A stretch of DNA of 64,000 bases from an uncultured Phascolarctobacterium sp. (GTDB lineage Bacteria > Bacillota > Negativicutes > Acidaminococcales > Acidaminococcaceae): the NCBI RefSeq assembly GCF_937920985.1, contig NZ_CALDXR010000027.1:6938-70937 (forward strand). The letters are read 5' to 3'. The notes below the pieces were generated by a model. The model made no database searches. It was not told where the DNA came from and saw nothing but the letters and a program-made list of their open reading frames with translations. Shown one piece after another: positions 26,239 through 34,681 of this stretch (its first letter is position 1; each line of letters starts with the position of its first letter). The position numbers and the translations under genes were made by a program.

Positions 26239-27486
26239 TTATTCGTTCATCAGGTGCAGGGATTCAAAGAGCTTGAAGGCAAGGCTCATAATAATAGCAA
26301 CAACAGTTGCTAAAACCATGCCCTGTACGGAAAATGCACCGAAGGAGAGCTTCGCACCGGAAAGGCCGATAATCATAATAACAGAGGTCATTACGAGGTT
26401 GGAGGATTTGCTGTAATCTACCTGACGTTCAACTAGTACGCGGATACCGCTGGCAGCAATTACGCCGAACAGCAGGATGCAGATACCGCCCATAACCGGA
26501 ACGGGGATGCTGTGAATCAGCTCGCTGAGCTTACCGCAGAAGGAAAGAATAATCGCCATGACAGCAGCGCCGCCGATAACCCAGGTGCTGTAAACCTTGG
26601 TGATTGCCATAACGCCGATGTTTTCACCGTAGGTAGTGTTCGGAGTTGCGCCGGCAAAGCCGCTGATAACGTTGGAAAGGCCGTCGGCGAACAGGGAACG
26701 GGACAGGCCAGGATCCTTAATCAGGTCGCGGTCAACAATGTTGCCCGTTACTACGAGATGGCCGATATGCTCAGCCAGTACAACGAGTGCGGCCGGAGCT
26801 ATAATCATAATAGCGTTGATATCGAAAACCGGAGCGTAGAAATGCGGTACCTGGAACCAGGGAGCATCAATTACCGGCTGGAAGTTGACGATACCCATGA
26901 TAGCTGCAAAAACATAACCGCAGACAACGCCGAAGAGAATCGGGATGATGCTCATGAAGCCGCGGAAGGCAACAGAGCCGATAACGCCGACTGCCAGCGT
27001 GAACATAGAAATAGCCACGTTGACCATGTCGATTTTATCACCGGTCAAACCTGCCATGTTGGCTGCAACAGGTGCCAGCTCCAGACCGATAACAGCGATG
27101 ATTGCGCCCATTGCTGCCGGCGGGAAGATGACATCAATCCATTTGGTGCCTACGCAGTGAATAATCAGCGAGAAAAGCATGAACAGCAGACCGAAAACGA
27201 TAAAGCCGGACTGTGCATGGTTATAGGCAGAGGTGGACATAATCAGCAGTACAGGAGAGATAAAGGCAAAGCTGGAGCCGAGATAGGAAGGAATTTTGCC
27301 CTTGGTGATGAAGATGTAGAGCAGGGTACCCAGGCCGTTCATGAACAGGCAGGTAGTAGGGCTTACCTTAAACAAAAAAGGAACCAACACGGTGGAGCCG
27401 AACATGGCGAACAGATGCTGGATACTTAACGGAATATTAAGTAGTAATGGCGGACGTTCTTCAACTTGAATAACTTTGCGTTCCAA
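26239..27486 (-). CDS. uraA: Uracil permease, NCS2/UraA family
   Basis: 415-residue inner-membrane proton symporter for uracil. The N-terminus (ERPPLLLNIPLSIQHLFAMFG, then GKIPSYLGSSFAFISP) closely follows E. coli UraA. The two substrate-site glutamates are visible in ALVVLAEHIGH and NTTYGENIG. Fourteen membrane segments are expected. Has its own promoter (TTGCAA-17-TAAAAT). PyrR, which controls uracil uptake by attenuation in Bacillus, is encoded at 52.5 kb, but I see no PyrR-type attenuator in this short leader. Confidence 0.94.
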   Translation of the reverse strand: MERKVIQVEERPPLLLNIPLSIQHLFAMFGSTVLVPFLFKVSPTTCLFMNGLGTLLYIFITKGKIPSYLGSSFAFISPVLLIMSTSAYNHAQSGFIVFGLLFMLFSLIIHCVGTKWIDVIFPPAAMGAIIAVIGLELAPVAANMAGLTGDKIDMVNVAISMFTLAVGVIGSVAFRGFMSIIPILFGVVCGYVFAAIMGIVNFQPVIDAPWFQVPHFYAPVFDINAIMIIAPAALVVLAEHIGHLVVTGNIVDRDLIKDPGLSRSLFADGLSNVISGFAGATPNTTYGENIGVMAITKVYSTWVIGGAAVMAIILSFCGKLSELIHSIPVPVMGGICILLFGVIAASGIRVLVERQVDYSKSSNLVMTSVIMIIGLSGAKLSFGAFSVQGMVLATVVAIIMSLAFKLFESLHLMNE

Positions 27487-27522
27487 AATAAATAACCTCT
27501 TTTCTTAAATTATGCTATGATA

Positions 27523-27551
27523 ATTTTACGTGGATTTTACATTAATTGCAA
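27523..27551 (-). promoter_or_regulatory. Promoter of uraA
   Basis: On the minus strand TTGCAA (27546-27551), 17-nt spacer, TAAAAT (complement of 27523-27528), about 30 nt before the start codon. Confidence 0.7.
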
Positions 27552-27615
27552 GGAGTTTTTAGCAAAAGTGTAAAAAACTTTCCATAATCTCGGATTTTCA
27601 GATGAAGTGCCGCTC

Positions 27616-27644
27616 TTGTGTGATGCTTAAGAAGCAAGTATAAT
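27616..27644 (+). promoter_or_regulatory. Promoter of the amidase gene
   Basis: TTGTGT (27616-27621), 17-nt spacer, TATAAT (27639-27644). A small ATAAAG/CTTTAT hairpin lies in the leader. Confidence 0.7.
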
Positions 27645-27704
27645 AAAGCTGTCATCTTTATTATATATTTTTTGTTGCTATTTCCGAATGAAGGGGGAAT
27701 AAAA

Positions 27705-28934
27705 ATGTTACAGGTAAATCAAGAACGTGTAGCCAAGCTTTTACAGGGGTTGGTAGCTTTTACGGACAGTGATGAGGGTGTTACGCGCCTTGCCTACAGT
27801 CCGCTGGATAAAAAAGCTCAGAGCTGGCTGTTGGAGCAGGTGCAGGATTTGCATTTGCAAATCCGCACTGATGCTGTGGGCAATGTCTTTTTGCGTCGCG
27901 ATGGCAAGCAGCCGCAGCTGCCACCAGTAGCCAGCGGTTCGCATTTGGACACTGTTATTCACGGCGGTGCCTATGACGGCATGTGTGGTGTTGTAGGTGC
28001 CTTGGAGGCGCTGTATATGCTGCAGGACGAGGAGCTTGAGCGCAGCATTGAGGTTATCATCTTCCGCGCGGAGGAATCGAGCCGCTTCGGCTTTGCAACC
28101 ATGGGCAGCAAGCTGCTGACAGGCAGCGCAGTGCCAGAGCAGCTGAACAAAGGCGCTAAGAAGGGTGATATCAGCTTTATCGAGGCCTTGCGTGAATGGG
28201 GCTGTGATCCTGACGCTTATCGTGATGCCGTAATTGCTCCTGGCAGCTATAAATGCTTTGCGGAGCTGCATATCGAGCAGGGCAAGGTGCTGGAGCAGAC
28301 GCAGCACCAGCTTGGTATCGTGCATAATATTGCGGCACCGACGCGTTTTAAGATTCATATTCAAGGTGTGGCTGACCATAGCGGTGCAACGCCGATGGGC
28401 ATGCGCCGTGATGCGCTCGTCAGCGCTGCTAAGCTTATTTTAGCGGTGAACGAAGCTGCGGAAACAGAAAAAGCCAACGGCAGTGTTGGTACCGTTGGCG
28501 TGGTTGACGTAGAACCCGGCTCGATTAACGTTGTGCCGGGAGCAGTTACGCTGTGGGTTGATGTGCGTGGTGTTGATAAAGCCAGCATTGAGCGCGTGCT
28601 GCAAAGCATACGCGAGCAGGCTGAAAGCGTTGCTGTTTGCGACGGCGTCGGCGTGCAGCTAGAAATGCTGACGGCAGACAGCCCTGTTGCTTTGGATAAG
28701 GCTTTGGCCGCGCAGAGCGAAGCAATCTGCGCGGAAAAGGGCTTTAGCTTCTTGCATATGAACAGCGGCGCCGGCCATGATGCTATGCATATGACGAAAA
28801 TCTGCCCCACGACAATGCTTTTTGTTCCCTGTCGAGCAGGCATCAGCCATAACCCGGCAGAGTATGCCTCAACTGAGGATATTTGCCGTGGCATTGAGGT
28901 TCTGGCAGAGGTTTTGCGTCGGGAGGCAAATTGA
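27705..28934 (+). CDS. M20 Zn-dependent hydantoinase/carbamoylase-type amidase
   Basis: 409 residues from ATG 27705, after AAGGGGG. Belongs to the N-carbamoyl-L-amino-acid hydrolase/allantoate amidohydrolase family: SGSHLDTVIHGGAYDG (metal His/Asp), RAEESSRFG, LHIEQGKVLE, GVADHSGATPMG and GAGHDAMHM. These enzymes remove carbamoyl groups from N-carbamoyl amino acids, ureidoglycolate-type compounds or allantoate. Family subtype cannot be fixed, though the neighbouring uracil permease makes a pyrimidine-catabolic (N-carbamoyl-beta-alanine) substrate worth considering. The stop codon overlaps a consensus promoter at 28931. Confidence 0.9.
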   Translation: MLQVNQERVAKLLQGLVAFTDSDEGVTRLAYSPLDKKAQSWLLEQVQDLHLQIRTDAVGNVFLRRDGKQPQLPPVASGSHLDTVIHGGAYDGMCGVVGALEALYMLQDEELERSIEVIIFRAEESSRFGFATMGSKLLTGSAVPEQLNKGAKKGDISFIEALREWGCDPDAYRDAVIAPGSYKCFAELHIEQGKVLEQTQHQLGIVHNIAAPTRFKIHIQGVADHSGATPMGMRRDALVSAAKLILAVNEAAETEKANGSVGTVGVVDVEPGSINVVPGAVTLWVDVRGVDKASIERVLQSIREQAESVAVCDGVGVQLEMLTADSPVALDKALAAQSEAICAEKGFSFLHMNSGAGHDAMHMTKICPTTMLFVPCRAGISHNPAEYASTEDICRGIEVLAEVLRREAN

Positions 28935-28958
28935 CAATAACGCAAAAACTGCTATAAT
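28931..28958 (+). promoter_or_regulatory. Consensus promoter overlapping the amidase stop codon
   Basis: TTGACA (28931-28936; its TGA is the stop codon), 16-nt spacer, TATAAT (28953-28958). The only downstream product before a terminator is an ~85-nt RNA, because the next gene is on the opposite strand. Confidence 0.85.
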
Positions 28959-28964
28959 AAAGTA

Positions 28965-29049
28965 TAGAGATAGCCGATTGTGGTAGGTCGGCTGTCCCTG
29001 CAAAGTTTGAGTTTGAAGGAAGCCGCCTTACCATCAGGCGGCTTTTTTT
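28965..29049 (+). ncRNA. Candidate ~85-nt small RNA
   Basis: Bounded by the promoter at 28931-28958 and a strong intrinsic terminator (AGCCGCCT/AGGCGGCT stem 29021-29043, then TTTTTTT). A second stem, AGCCGA/TCGGCT (28972-28993), lies near the 5' end, with an unpaired purine/U-rich linker between. No ORF of note. It does not match the 4.5S/SRP, 6S or tmRNA pattern. The terminator presumably also serves the amidase gene. Confidence 0.6.
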
Positions 29050-29057
29050 CATGCCTT

Positions 29058-29954
29058 TTATACTCCTGTACCGTCAAAGCAGGGGATAAAGTCCTTGCAG
29101 GCTGCATCGCCCTCCTGCACAAAGCCGTCTTCGATAGTGCTTTGCAGCAGATAGTTCTCCAGCTCCTTGTATTCTTCATCCGTAACCTTGCGGTTGATTT
29201 CAGGATATTCGCTGGCGCGGCCGCAGGGAACATATTGGTGCATCAGGCTGAACATTACCTGCCCCGGCTTGAAGTTGGCAGCAACCCAATCAATAATTCT
29301 CTTGGTGTTGTCCGGCATACCGGGCATAATCAGATGACGGATGATGACACCTTTCGTCATAATACCGTTATCGTCAATATGGTAGTCGCCTACCTGATTA
29401 TACATTTCCTTAATTGCTTCGGTTGCAATGCGGAAGTAGTAGGGCGCGTTGCTGTATTTGATAGCAGCCATATCATCACTGTATTTTAAATCCGGCAGAT
29501 AAATCTGCACCTTGCCTTTAAGGCGGCGCAGTGTATCCTGCGTTTCAAAGCCGCTGGTGTTGTAAACAACAGGCACCGGCAGAGGTTCATCCAGACTTTG
29601 CAGCACTGCTTCGGTAAAATGGGTGGGTGTAACCAGATTGATATTGTGCGCACCCTGGGCGATAAGCTCGTGATAGATTTCCTTCAGACGTTCAATAGTA
29701 ATTTCCTTGCCGAAGCCCTTGCAGCTGATGTCATAGTTCTGGCAGAAAACACAGTGCAGGTTGCAGCCGGAAAAGAACACAGTACCGCTGCCTTTAGTTC
29801 CGCTGATGACGGGCTCTTCCCACATATGCAGGCCGGCGCGGGCAACAATCGGAGCGAGGCCGACGCCGCAGCTGCCAAAGCAGCCGGTAGTATCAGACAT
29901 GTTTGCCGGGCGGTCTACACCGCAGCGATGCGGACATACATAACAGAGAGTCAT
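29058..29954 (-). CDS. PflX-like radical SAM protein (COG1313 type)
   Basis: 298 residues from ATG 29954, immediately preceded by AAAGGAGG; the longer ORF to 30116 has no ribosome site. A Cys-rich N-terminus (CYVCPHRCGVDRP, then GCFGSCG) is followed by the radical SAM motif in SGCNLHCVFCQNYDIS (CX3CX2C, about residues 73-80). Resembles the PflX/'pyruvate formate-lyase activating enzyme-like' group; the true target protein is unknown, and no glycyl-radical enzyme is nearby. Convergent with the small RNA, so its 3' end runs into that terminator. Confidence 0.85.
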   Translation of the reverse strand: MTLCYVCPHRCGVDRPANMSDTTGCFGSCGVGLAPIVARAGLHMWEEPVISGTKGSGTVFFSGCNLHCVFCQNYDISCKGFGKEITIERLKEIYHELIAQGAHNINLVTPTHFTEAVLQSLDEPLPVPVVYNTSGFETQDTLRRLKGKVQIYLPDLKYSDDMAAIKYSNAPYYFRIATEAIKEMYNQVGDYHIDDNGIMTKGVIIRHLIMPGMPDNTKRIIDWVAANFKPGQVMFSLMHQYVPCGRASEYPEINRKVTDEEYKELENYLLQSTIEDGFVQEGDAACKDFIPCFDGTGV

Positions 29955-30198
29955 ATTATTTCCTCCTTTGAAAATTAGAGCTGTTATTGGTATTATATGA
30001 TGGCTGAGATGGTACATCATACGTTTAATGATAACGTTATGACAGGCAAAACCGCTCTCCGTCATTTCTTGGCGATGACATCCGTCCGAGGGCTTTCTTT
30101 CTTGCCTTACGGGCAATTCATCTTATCTCTTCTGGGAGAGATTCTCTTCTGCAACACTCTAATTCGTTATACCTTTATTCTACCACAATCGCCCGCTA

Positions 30199-30227
30199 TT
30201 GACAAAAACAACGAGGCATCTTATAAT
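30199..30227 (+). promoter_or_regulatory. Consensus promoter of the ZTP-riboswitch transcript
   Basis: TTGACA (30199-30204), 17-nt spacer, TATAAT (30222-30227). Predicted start at about 30234, just before the riboswitch aptamer. The rest of the 29955-30198 gap is AT-rich with a degenerate CTCTCC/GATGACATCC segment (30055-30095), possibly an eroded palindromic repeat. Confidence 0.92.
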
Positions 30228-30242
30228 TTTAGTATTAGGTCA

Positions 30243-30341
30243 TATAACTGACGGAAGTGGGTTACCACAGGGGAGTATGACCGGTAGCACGCCGACCGTC
30301 TGGGCAAAGATTTTTTCTTGTGCCAGTGTGTCGGTTTTTTT
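30243..30341 (+). ncRNA. ZTP (pfl) riboswitch with overlapping terminator
   Basis: The aptamer (about 30243-30306) has the diagnostic elements: an ACTGACGG strand, the GTGGGTTACCAC hairpin, the AGGGGAGTATGACCGG segment and the 3' CCGTCTGGGCA stem-loop/pseudoknot strand. The 3' strand overlaps a terminator in which CCGAC and CTGG...CA (from 30292) pair with TG...CCAG and GTCGG before TTTTTTT (30335-30341). Binding of ZTP/ZMP should hold the aptamer and prevent termination, turning on the downstream AICAR formyltransferase gene. A further GTGCCAGT/ACTGGCAC pairing (from ~30320 and ~30354) could act as antiterminator. Confidence 0.92.
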
Positions 30342-30385
30342 GTTTGTCTAAGTGACTGGCACTATACAAAAGAGGAGGAGTTATA

Positions 30386-31561
30386 GTGAAAGAATTAGCA
30401 TTAAAATATGGCTGCAATCCTAATCAGGGCAGCGCACGTATTTACATGAACAATGGCAGCGAGCTGCCGATTGAGGTACTGAACGGCCGTCCCGGCTATA
30501 TCAATTTCCTCGATGCCTTCAACAGCTGGCAGCTGGTAAAGGAACTGAAGGAAGCAACCGGCCTGCCGGCAGCAGCATCCTTTAAGCACGTAAGCCCTGC
30601 AGGTGCTGCAGTAGGCCTGCCGCTGAGCGATACTCTGAAGAAAATTTATTATGTAGATGATCTGGAGCTGTCTCCGTTGGCAAATGCTTATGCACGTGCC
30701 CGCGGCGCTGACCGCATGAGCTCTTATGGCGACTTTGTTGCTTTGTCTGATGTTTGTGACGTGCAGACTGCTAAAATGCTGGCACGCGAGGTTTCCGACG
30801 GTGTTATCGCACCCGGTTATACCGAAGAGGCTCTTACCGTTTTGAAAGGTAAACGCAAAGGCACCTACAACATCATTAAAATTGATGAAAACTACAAGCC
30901 GGAACTGCTGGAGCACAAGCAGGTATTCGGTATTACCTTCGAGCAGGAGCGCAACGAAGCTAAAATTACCGCAGACCTGCTGCAAAACCGCCCGACTGTG
31001 AATAAAGAAATTCCGGAAGGCGCAGCACGCGACCTGCTGATTTCCTTAATCGTTTTGAAATATACTCAGTCCAACTCCGTTTGCTACGTAAAAGACGGTC
31101 AGGCTATTGGCATCGGCGCCGGCCAGCAATCCCGTGTACACTGCACTCGTCTTGCAGGCGGTAAGGCTGATATCTGGTGGCTGCGCCAAAATCCGAAGGT
31201 TTTGGCTCTGCCGTTTAAGGACAGCATCCGTCGTCCCGACCGCGACAACACCATCGACGTTTATATCTCCGATGATTATGAAGATGTACTGGCTGACGGC
31301 GTATGGGAAAACTTCTTCACCGAAAAACCGGAACCGCTGACTCGCGAAGAGAAAAAGGCTTGGGTTGCACAGCTGAAGGATGTTGCTCTCGGCAGTGACG
31401 CTTTCTTCCCGTTTGGCGATAACATTGAACGTGCGCATCGCAGCGGCGTGCAATATATTGCACAGGCAGGCGGCTCTATCCGTGATGATAATGTTATTGA
31501 GACCTGCGACAAGTACGGTATTGCAATGGCATTCACTGGTTTGCGCCTGTTCCACCACTAA
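30386..31561 (+). CDS. AICAR formyltransferase (PurH-like, single domain)
   Basis: 391 residues from GTG 30386, after AGAGGAGGAG. Carries the AICAR transformylase domain of PurH (LKYGCNPNQGSARIY at the start, catalytic Lys-His in AASFKHVSPAGA, GIGAGQQSRVHCTRLAGGK), but lacks the ~200-residue N-terminal IMP cyclohydrolase domain. It would convert AICAR (ZMP) to FAICAR using 10-formyl-THF; ring closure needs another protein. The ZTP riboswitch ahead of it senses the substrate's triphosphate in folate shortage, which fits this reaction. Monocistronic with a terminator behind. Confidence 0.93.
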   Translation: MKELALKYGCNPNQGSARIYMNNGSELPIEVLNGRPGYINFLDAFNSWQLVKELKEATGLPAAASFKHVSPAGAAVGLPLSDTLKKIYYVDDLELSPLANAYARARGADRMSSYGDFVALSDVCDVQTAKMLAREVSDGVIAPGYTEEALTVLKGKRKGTYNIIKIDENYKPELLEHKQVFGITFEQERNEAKITADLLQNRPTVNKEIPEGAARDLLISLIVLKYTQSNSVCYVKDGQAIGIGAGQQSRVHCTRLAGGKADIWWLRQNPKVLALPFKDSIRRPDRDNTIDVYISDDYEDVLADGVWENFFTEKPEPLTREEKKAWVAQLKDVALGSDAFFPFGDNIERAHRSGVQYIAQAGGSIRDDNVIETCDKYGIAMAFTGLRLFHH

Positions 31562-31582
31562 GATAGCTTTATAATGAAATTT

Positions 31583-31619
31583 CGTCCCACTCGTTTGACG
31601 GGTGGGACGGTTTTATTTT
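31583..31619 (+). terminator. Terminator after the AICAR formyltransferase gene
   Basis: CGTCCCAC/GTGGGACG 8-bp stem, followed by GTTTTATTTT. Confidence 0.9.
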
Positions 31620-31786
31620 CTTCTCTTTTGATTCTGCCAAACCTAACACACTCAAAAATGCTTGCTGCTTTATTGCAAATTACGTAAATTGCATGTATGA
31701 TTGATTACAGGCAATCTTTTACAAAAGCGTAAAGTAAAATGCCTATATCATAATTAAAACTAACTCCATTCCTATGAGGTGATAAT

Positions 31787-32410
31787 ATGCTTCTTAAAGA
31801 AATGAATTTCCGTGACATCGTAGATAAATATCTTAACATAGACGCAGCCGACATGGCGCAAAAGCTTGGCAGCATTTTTGAGGTAACCGATGATGTAACC
31901 GGTTTACTTTGCTATGGTTATATAGATGCACAGGCAGGCATTAGTTTTGAAATACTTTGCTGTGCTGTACACGATACGGATAAAAAGACGCTGAAGCTGT
32001 TGCATGGTAATGATGAGCAATCAGCGAAGATACGCTTAGCTGAGCTGCTAGAAGCGCAGGCAGCTGTGCTACCGAGCGAAATGCCTCGCTTAAGCGAGTT
32101 CAAGGGCAAGGTTGAAATGGTGCAAAAGGCTTATAAGGCAGATGAAGCGACAGAAGCAATGCGCCAGCTTACTTCGTTAGATCCGGCAAGACTTGCAACG
32201 CACCCGGATATCGTCACGGTTTATCTGGTGCGTGGTGATGAAGCTGAAGCGGTTCAGGTGCTGCTTAAGGAAGTACGTGAGGTAAATATCATAGGCACAC
32301 TGCTTTCCGAGCCTCAAGCGGCGACTGGTCTGCATAAGGGCGATGAAATAAGCTTTTTCCTGGTGCGTAACGAAAAGGGAATTATGTGCATGAAGGTGTT
32401 TGAGAAATAA
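31787..32410 (+). CDS. Protein of unknown function
   Basis: 207 residues from ATG 31787 (ATGAGGTGAT upstream). Soluble, without signal peptide. An alpha/beta N-terminal part (FRDIVDKYLNIDAADMAQKLG, CYGYIDAQAGISFEILCCAV), a Leu/Glu-rich middle and a C-terminal segment ending in beta strands (GDEISFFLVRNEKGIMCMKVF). No domain recognised. Precedes the exonuclease gene by 48 nt and may be co-transcribed with it. Confidence 0.7.
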   Translation: MLLKEMNFRDIVDKYLNIDAADMAQKLGSIFEVTDDVTGLLCYGYIDAQAGISFEILCCAVHDTDKKTLKLLHGNDEQSAKIRLAELLEAQAAVLPSEMPRLSEFKGKVEMVQKAYKADEATEAMRQLTSLDPARLATHPDIVTVYLVRGDEAEAVQVLLKEVREVNIIGTLLSEPQAATGLHKGDEISFFLVRNEKGIMCMKVFEK

Positions 32411-32458
32411 GCAAAAGAAAGGACATAGATGCTGAGCTAAGCTCGGCAAGGTGATTTT

Positions 32459-33364
32459 TTGAGTTCTGTAAAAAGAAACAGGTATATAGATGGTAAGCTG
32501 CTTCTGGCTTATCCTGACGATTATACTGTTTTAGATATTGAAACTACCGGCCTGAGTCCGCAAAATGATTATATAACGGAAATATCGGCCATAAAATACC
32601 GCAATAATCGCAGAGTAGATGAATTTTCCAGCTTAGTTAAGCCGGAATTATCTATCCCGTATTATATTACACGGCTCACCGGTATCAATGACGCCATGGT
32701 TGCGGATGCTCCGGCAATCGACGAGGTAATTTTGTCCTTTATGGATTTTTTGGCTGATGATATTATTGCAGGCTACAATGTAGCCTTTGATTTGAGCTTT
32801 ATTGCGGAAAATCTGGCAGGCTATTATGCCAAAAGATTAGCCAATGATTATGTTGATGTTATGAAGCTGGCGCAGAATGAATTACCGTTTTTAGGCAGGT
32901 ATAAGCAGACTGCGGTCGCCGAATATTTTAATATTGCCACAGCAGGCGCGCACAGGGCACTTGTTGACTGCGGCATTTGCAATGGCTGCTACCAGAAGCT
33001 GAAGGAGCTGGCGGTGGCGGATTATCATCTGCCGCCGCAGCAAAGAGAGCTTGCAATCGTACCGTCTTTCAGGCGCTTAAGACCGTTGGTAGATAGAAAT
33101 ATAGTTCTGCTTGGCTCTTTTGACGGTCTTTATCTTAAAAACCTTCAGGAGATACTGACTGCGCTTGGTGCAAGCGTTGCTTATCATGTTACAGCAGCTT
33201 CTGATATGGTTATTGTCGGCACGGCGGATGCTTCCGTGTGTGAAGGTGCTGATTTGCAGCGTGCTGTCAGCATGAAAAACGCGGGCAAGAATATCTATAT
33301 TCTTAAAGAAGATGTGTTTTGCCAATCGGTGCTGGCCAAAGGCTGGCTGAGGATTTTAGGCTAA
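32459..33364 (+). CDS. DnaQ-like 3'-5' exonuclease with C-terminal BRCT-like domain
   Basis: 301 residues from TTG 32459 (AAGGTGA lies close, 4-5 nt). DEDDh exonuclease motifs: VLDIETTGLSP (Exo I, residues ~22-32), YNVAFDLSFIAENL (Exo II) and AHRALVDCGI (Exo III, His + Asp). The last ~85 residues (VLLGSFDGLYLKNLQEIL...SDMVIVG...GKNIYILKEDVF) look like a BRCT domain. This architecture occurs in Firmicute DNA polymerase III epsilon-like exonucleases of repair type. The polymerase alpha-subunit link is not implied. Confidence 0.85.
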   Translation: MSSVKRNRYIDGKLLLAYPDDYTVLDIETTGLSPQNDYITEISAIKYRNNRRVDEFSSLVKPELSIPYYITRLTGINDAMVADAPAIDEVILSFMDFLADDIIAGYNVAFDLSFIAENLAGYYAKRLANDYVDVMKLAQNELPFLGRYKQTAVAEYFNIATAGAHRALVDCGICNGCYQKLKELAVADYHLPPQQRELAIVPSFRRLRPLVDRNIVLLGSFDGLYLKNLQEILTALGASVAYHVTAASDMVIVGTADASVCEGADLQRAVSMKNAGKNIYILKEDVFCQSVLAKGWLRILG

Positions 33365-33385
33365 GCGGTAAATTATCATAACAAA

Positions 33386-33434
33386 AAACGCTTACGCCCC
33401 ACGCATCGCGTGGGATGTAAGCGTTTAATTTTTT
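33386..33434. terminator. Bidirectional terminator between convergent genes
   Basis: AAACGCTTAC/GTAAGCGTTT enclosing CCACGC/GCGTGG; A run before and AATTTTTT after, so it serves both the exonuclease gene and the DUF2939-like gene. Confidence 0.9.
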
Positions 33435-33438
33435 GCGG

Positions 33439-34473
33439 TTATTCAATCAAACCCTTAGGAGAAATTACTTCGCCGTTATCAAAAGCAATATAGGTGACCT
33501 GAATTTTTACGGTTTCTTTGGTAATATCCAGATTCATCAGCTTTTTGTCATCCGGCAGCATGGAATTCAGCTTTTTGCTGGTGGTGAGCTCCACTGCCTG
33601 ACCAGGGGCGATGCTGCCCTGATAATGCTCCGGATAGGAATAAAGCTGTTCGCCTTTATCGTTGAGCACGGTTACATCGTAATACATACGGTTGATAGCA
33701 ACGTTGCTCATGTTTTTGGCCATGATGGTAGCGGTAAGCGTAGCTTTTTCTTCGCTGCCGATTTTGTTGCTGTCCTTGTTCAATGTCAGGCGTTCGCTGG
33801 TTGCTTGCAGTGCTTTGTTCAGACGTTCCATAACAGGCTTATTCAGCAGGGCCTGTTTAGCACGTTTAGCTGCGTCCAATTGGACGATAAAGTCTGCCAG
33901 ATTGCTGACTTTCTTAATCTGCCAATCACCTTTATCATTTTGCTGCATCAACAGCTCGGCAATAAAATCCTTTTCAAGATCCTTATCGCGCAGTACCAGC
34001 GTAGCTGTAGCTGTTTCGCCATCATGCTTGCTGAGCTTCAGATCTTTGACAGTAAGGTTTTGAATGGGGATGTGGCGTTCCAGGTTACGCTTCATAGCAT
34101 CAGGTACCGGGTCGACCGACTGCTTAGGCGTATTGTCGGGCTTAGCGGCAATTTTGTCCAGAGCCTCTTGCGTCATCAGGTCTACTACCGAAGGCTTCAG
34201 CATATGCAGAATGCCGAGTGCGAACGGGTTGGAGAAAACATTATCGTTATTGATTTTGCTTTCTGCCTTGATGATGTCATCGAAAGCGTTGTCCATAACA
34301 GATGGAACATCAACATAGCGTGAAAATTTTGCGCTGTCATGCTGCTGCAGTGCAACACGCGCTTCGTTCAGAGCATAAGCCGGTGTACGGATGAAATAAA
34401 GAAAATAAAAGGCTGCGCCTGCAAGGGCAGCGAGCAGAATAAATACAACAAACCATTTCTTTTTGCTTTGCAT
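33439..34473 (-). CDS. Membrane-anchored DUF2939-like protein
   Basis: 344 residues from ATG 34473, after AGGAAGG. N-terminal membrane anchor (WFVVFILLAALAGAAFYFLYF, residues 7-27) and an outward domain beginning TPAYALNEARVALQQHDSAKFSRYVDV, the pattern of DUF2939. The C-terminal half (ATIMAKNMSNVAINRMYYDVTVLND, then QAVELTT) is a beta-sandwich-like segment of the kind found in extracellular domains. Function unknown. Confidence 0.8.
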   Translation of the reverse strand: MQSKKKWFVVFILLAALAGAAFYFLYFIRTPAYALNEARVALQQHDSAKFSRYVDVPSVMDNAFDDIIKAESKINNDNVFSNPFALGILHMLKPSVVDLMTQEALDKIAAKPDNTPKQSVDPVPDAMKRNLERHIPIQNLTVKDLKLSKHDGETATATLVLRDKDLEKDFIAELLMQQNDKGDWQIKKVSNLADFIVQLDAAKRAKQALLNKPVMERLNKALQATSERLTLNKDSNKIGSEEKATLTATIMAKNMSNVAINRMYYDVTVLNDKGEQLYSYPEHYQGSIAPGQAVELTTSKKLNSMLPDDKKLMNLDITKETVKIQVTYIAFDNGEVISPKGLIE

Positions 34474-34616
34474 GATTTTGACCTTCCTAAACTATATTAA
34501 AAGGCAATCGGAAAAATTCTTTGCCTGCATATATTGTAATCATCTTAAGGGCAGATTTCAATACCTACTACTAAAATATTTTATAAATTATTCCCTACTT
34601 CTTTCCGTGGGAAATG

Positions 34617-34646
34617 TTGCGGGAAGTGACTGTAATTGGGTATAAT
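34617..34646 (+). promoter_or_regulatory. Probable promoter of the miaB-mutS-mutL operon
   Basis: TATAAT at 34641-34646 with TTGCGG at 34617-34622, 18-nt spacer. The -10 is exact; the -35 is modest. The start would lie ~28 nt before the miaB ATG. Confidence 0.6.
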
Positions 34647-34681
34647 ATAATGATAGACTGATTTTACACGGAGGTATTTAC

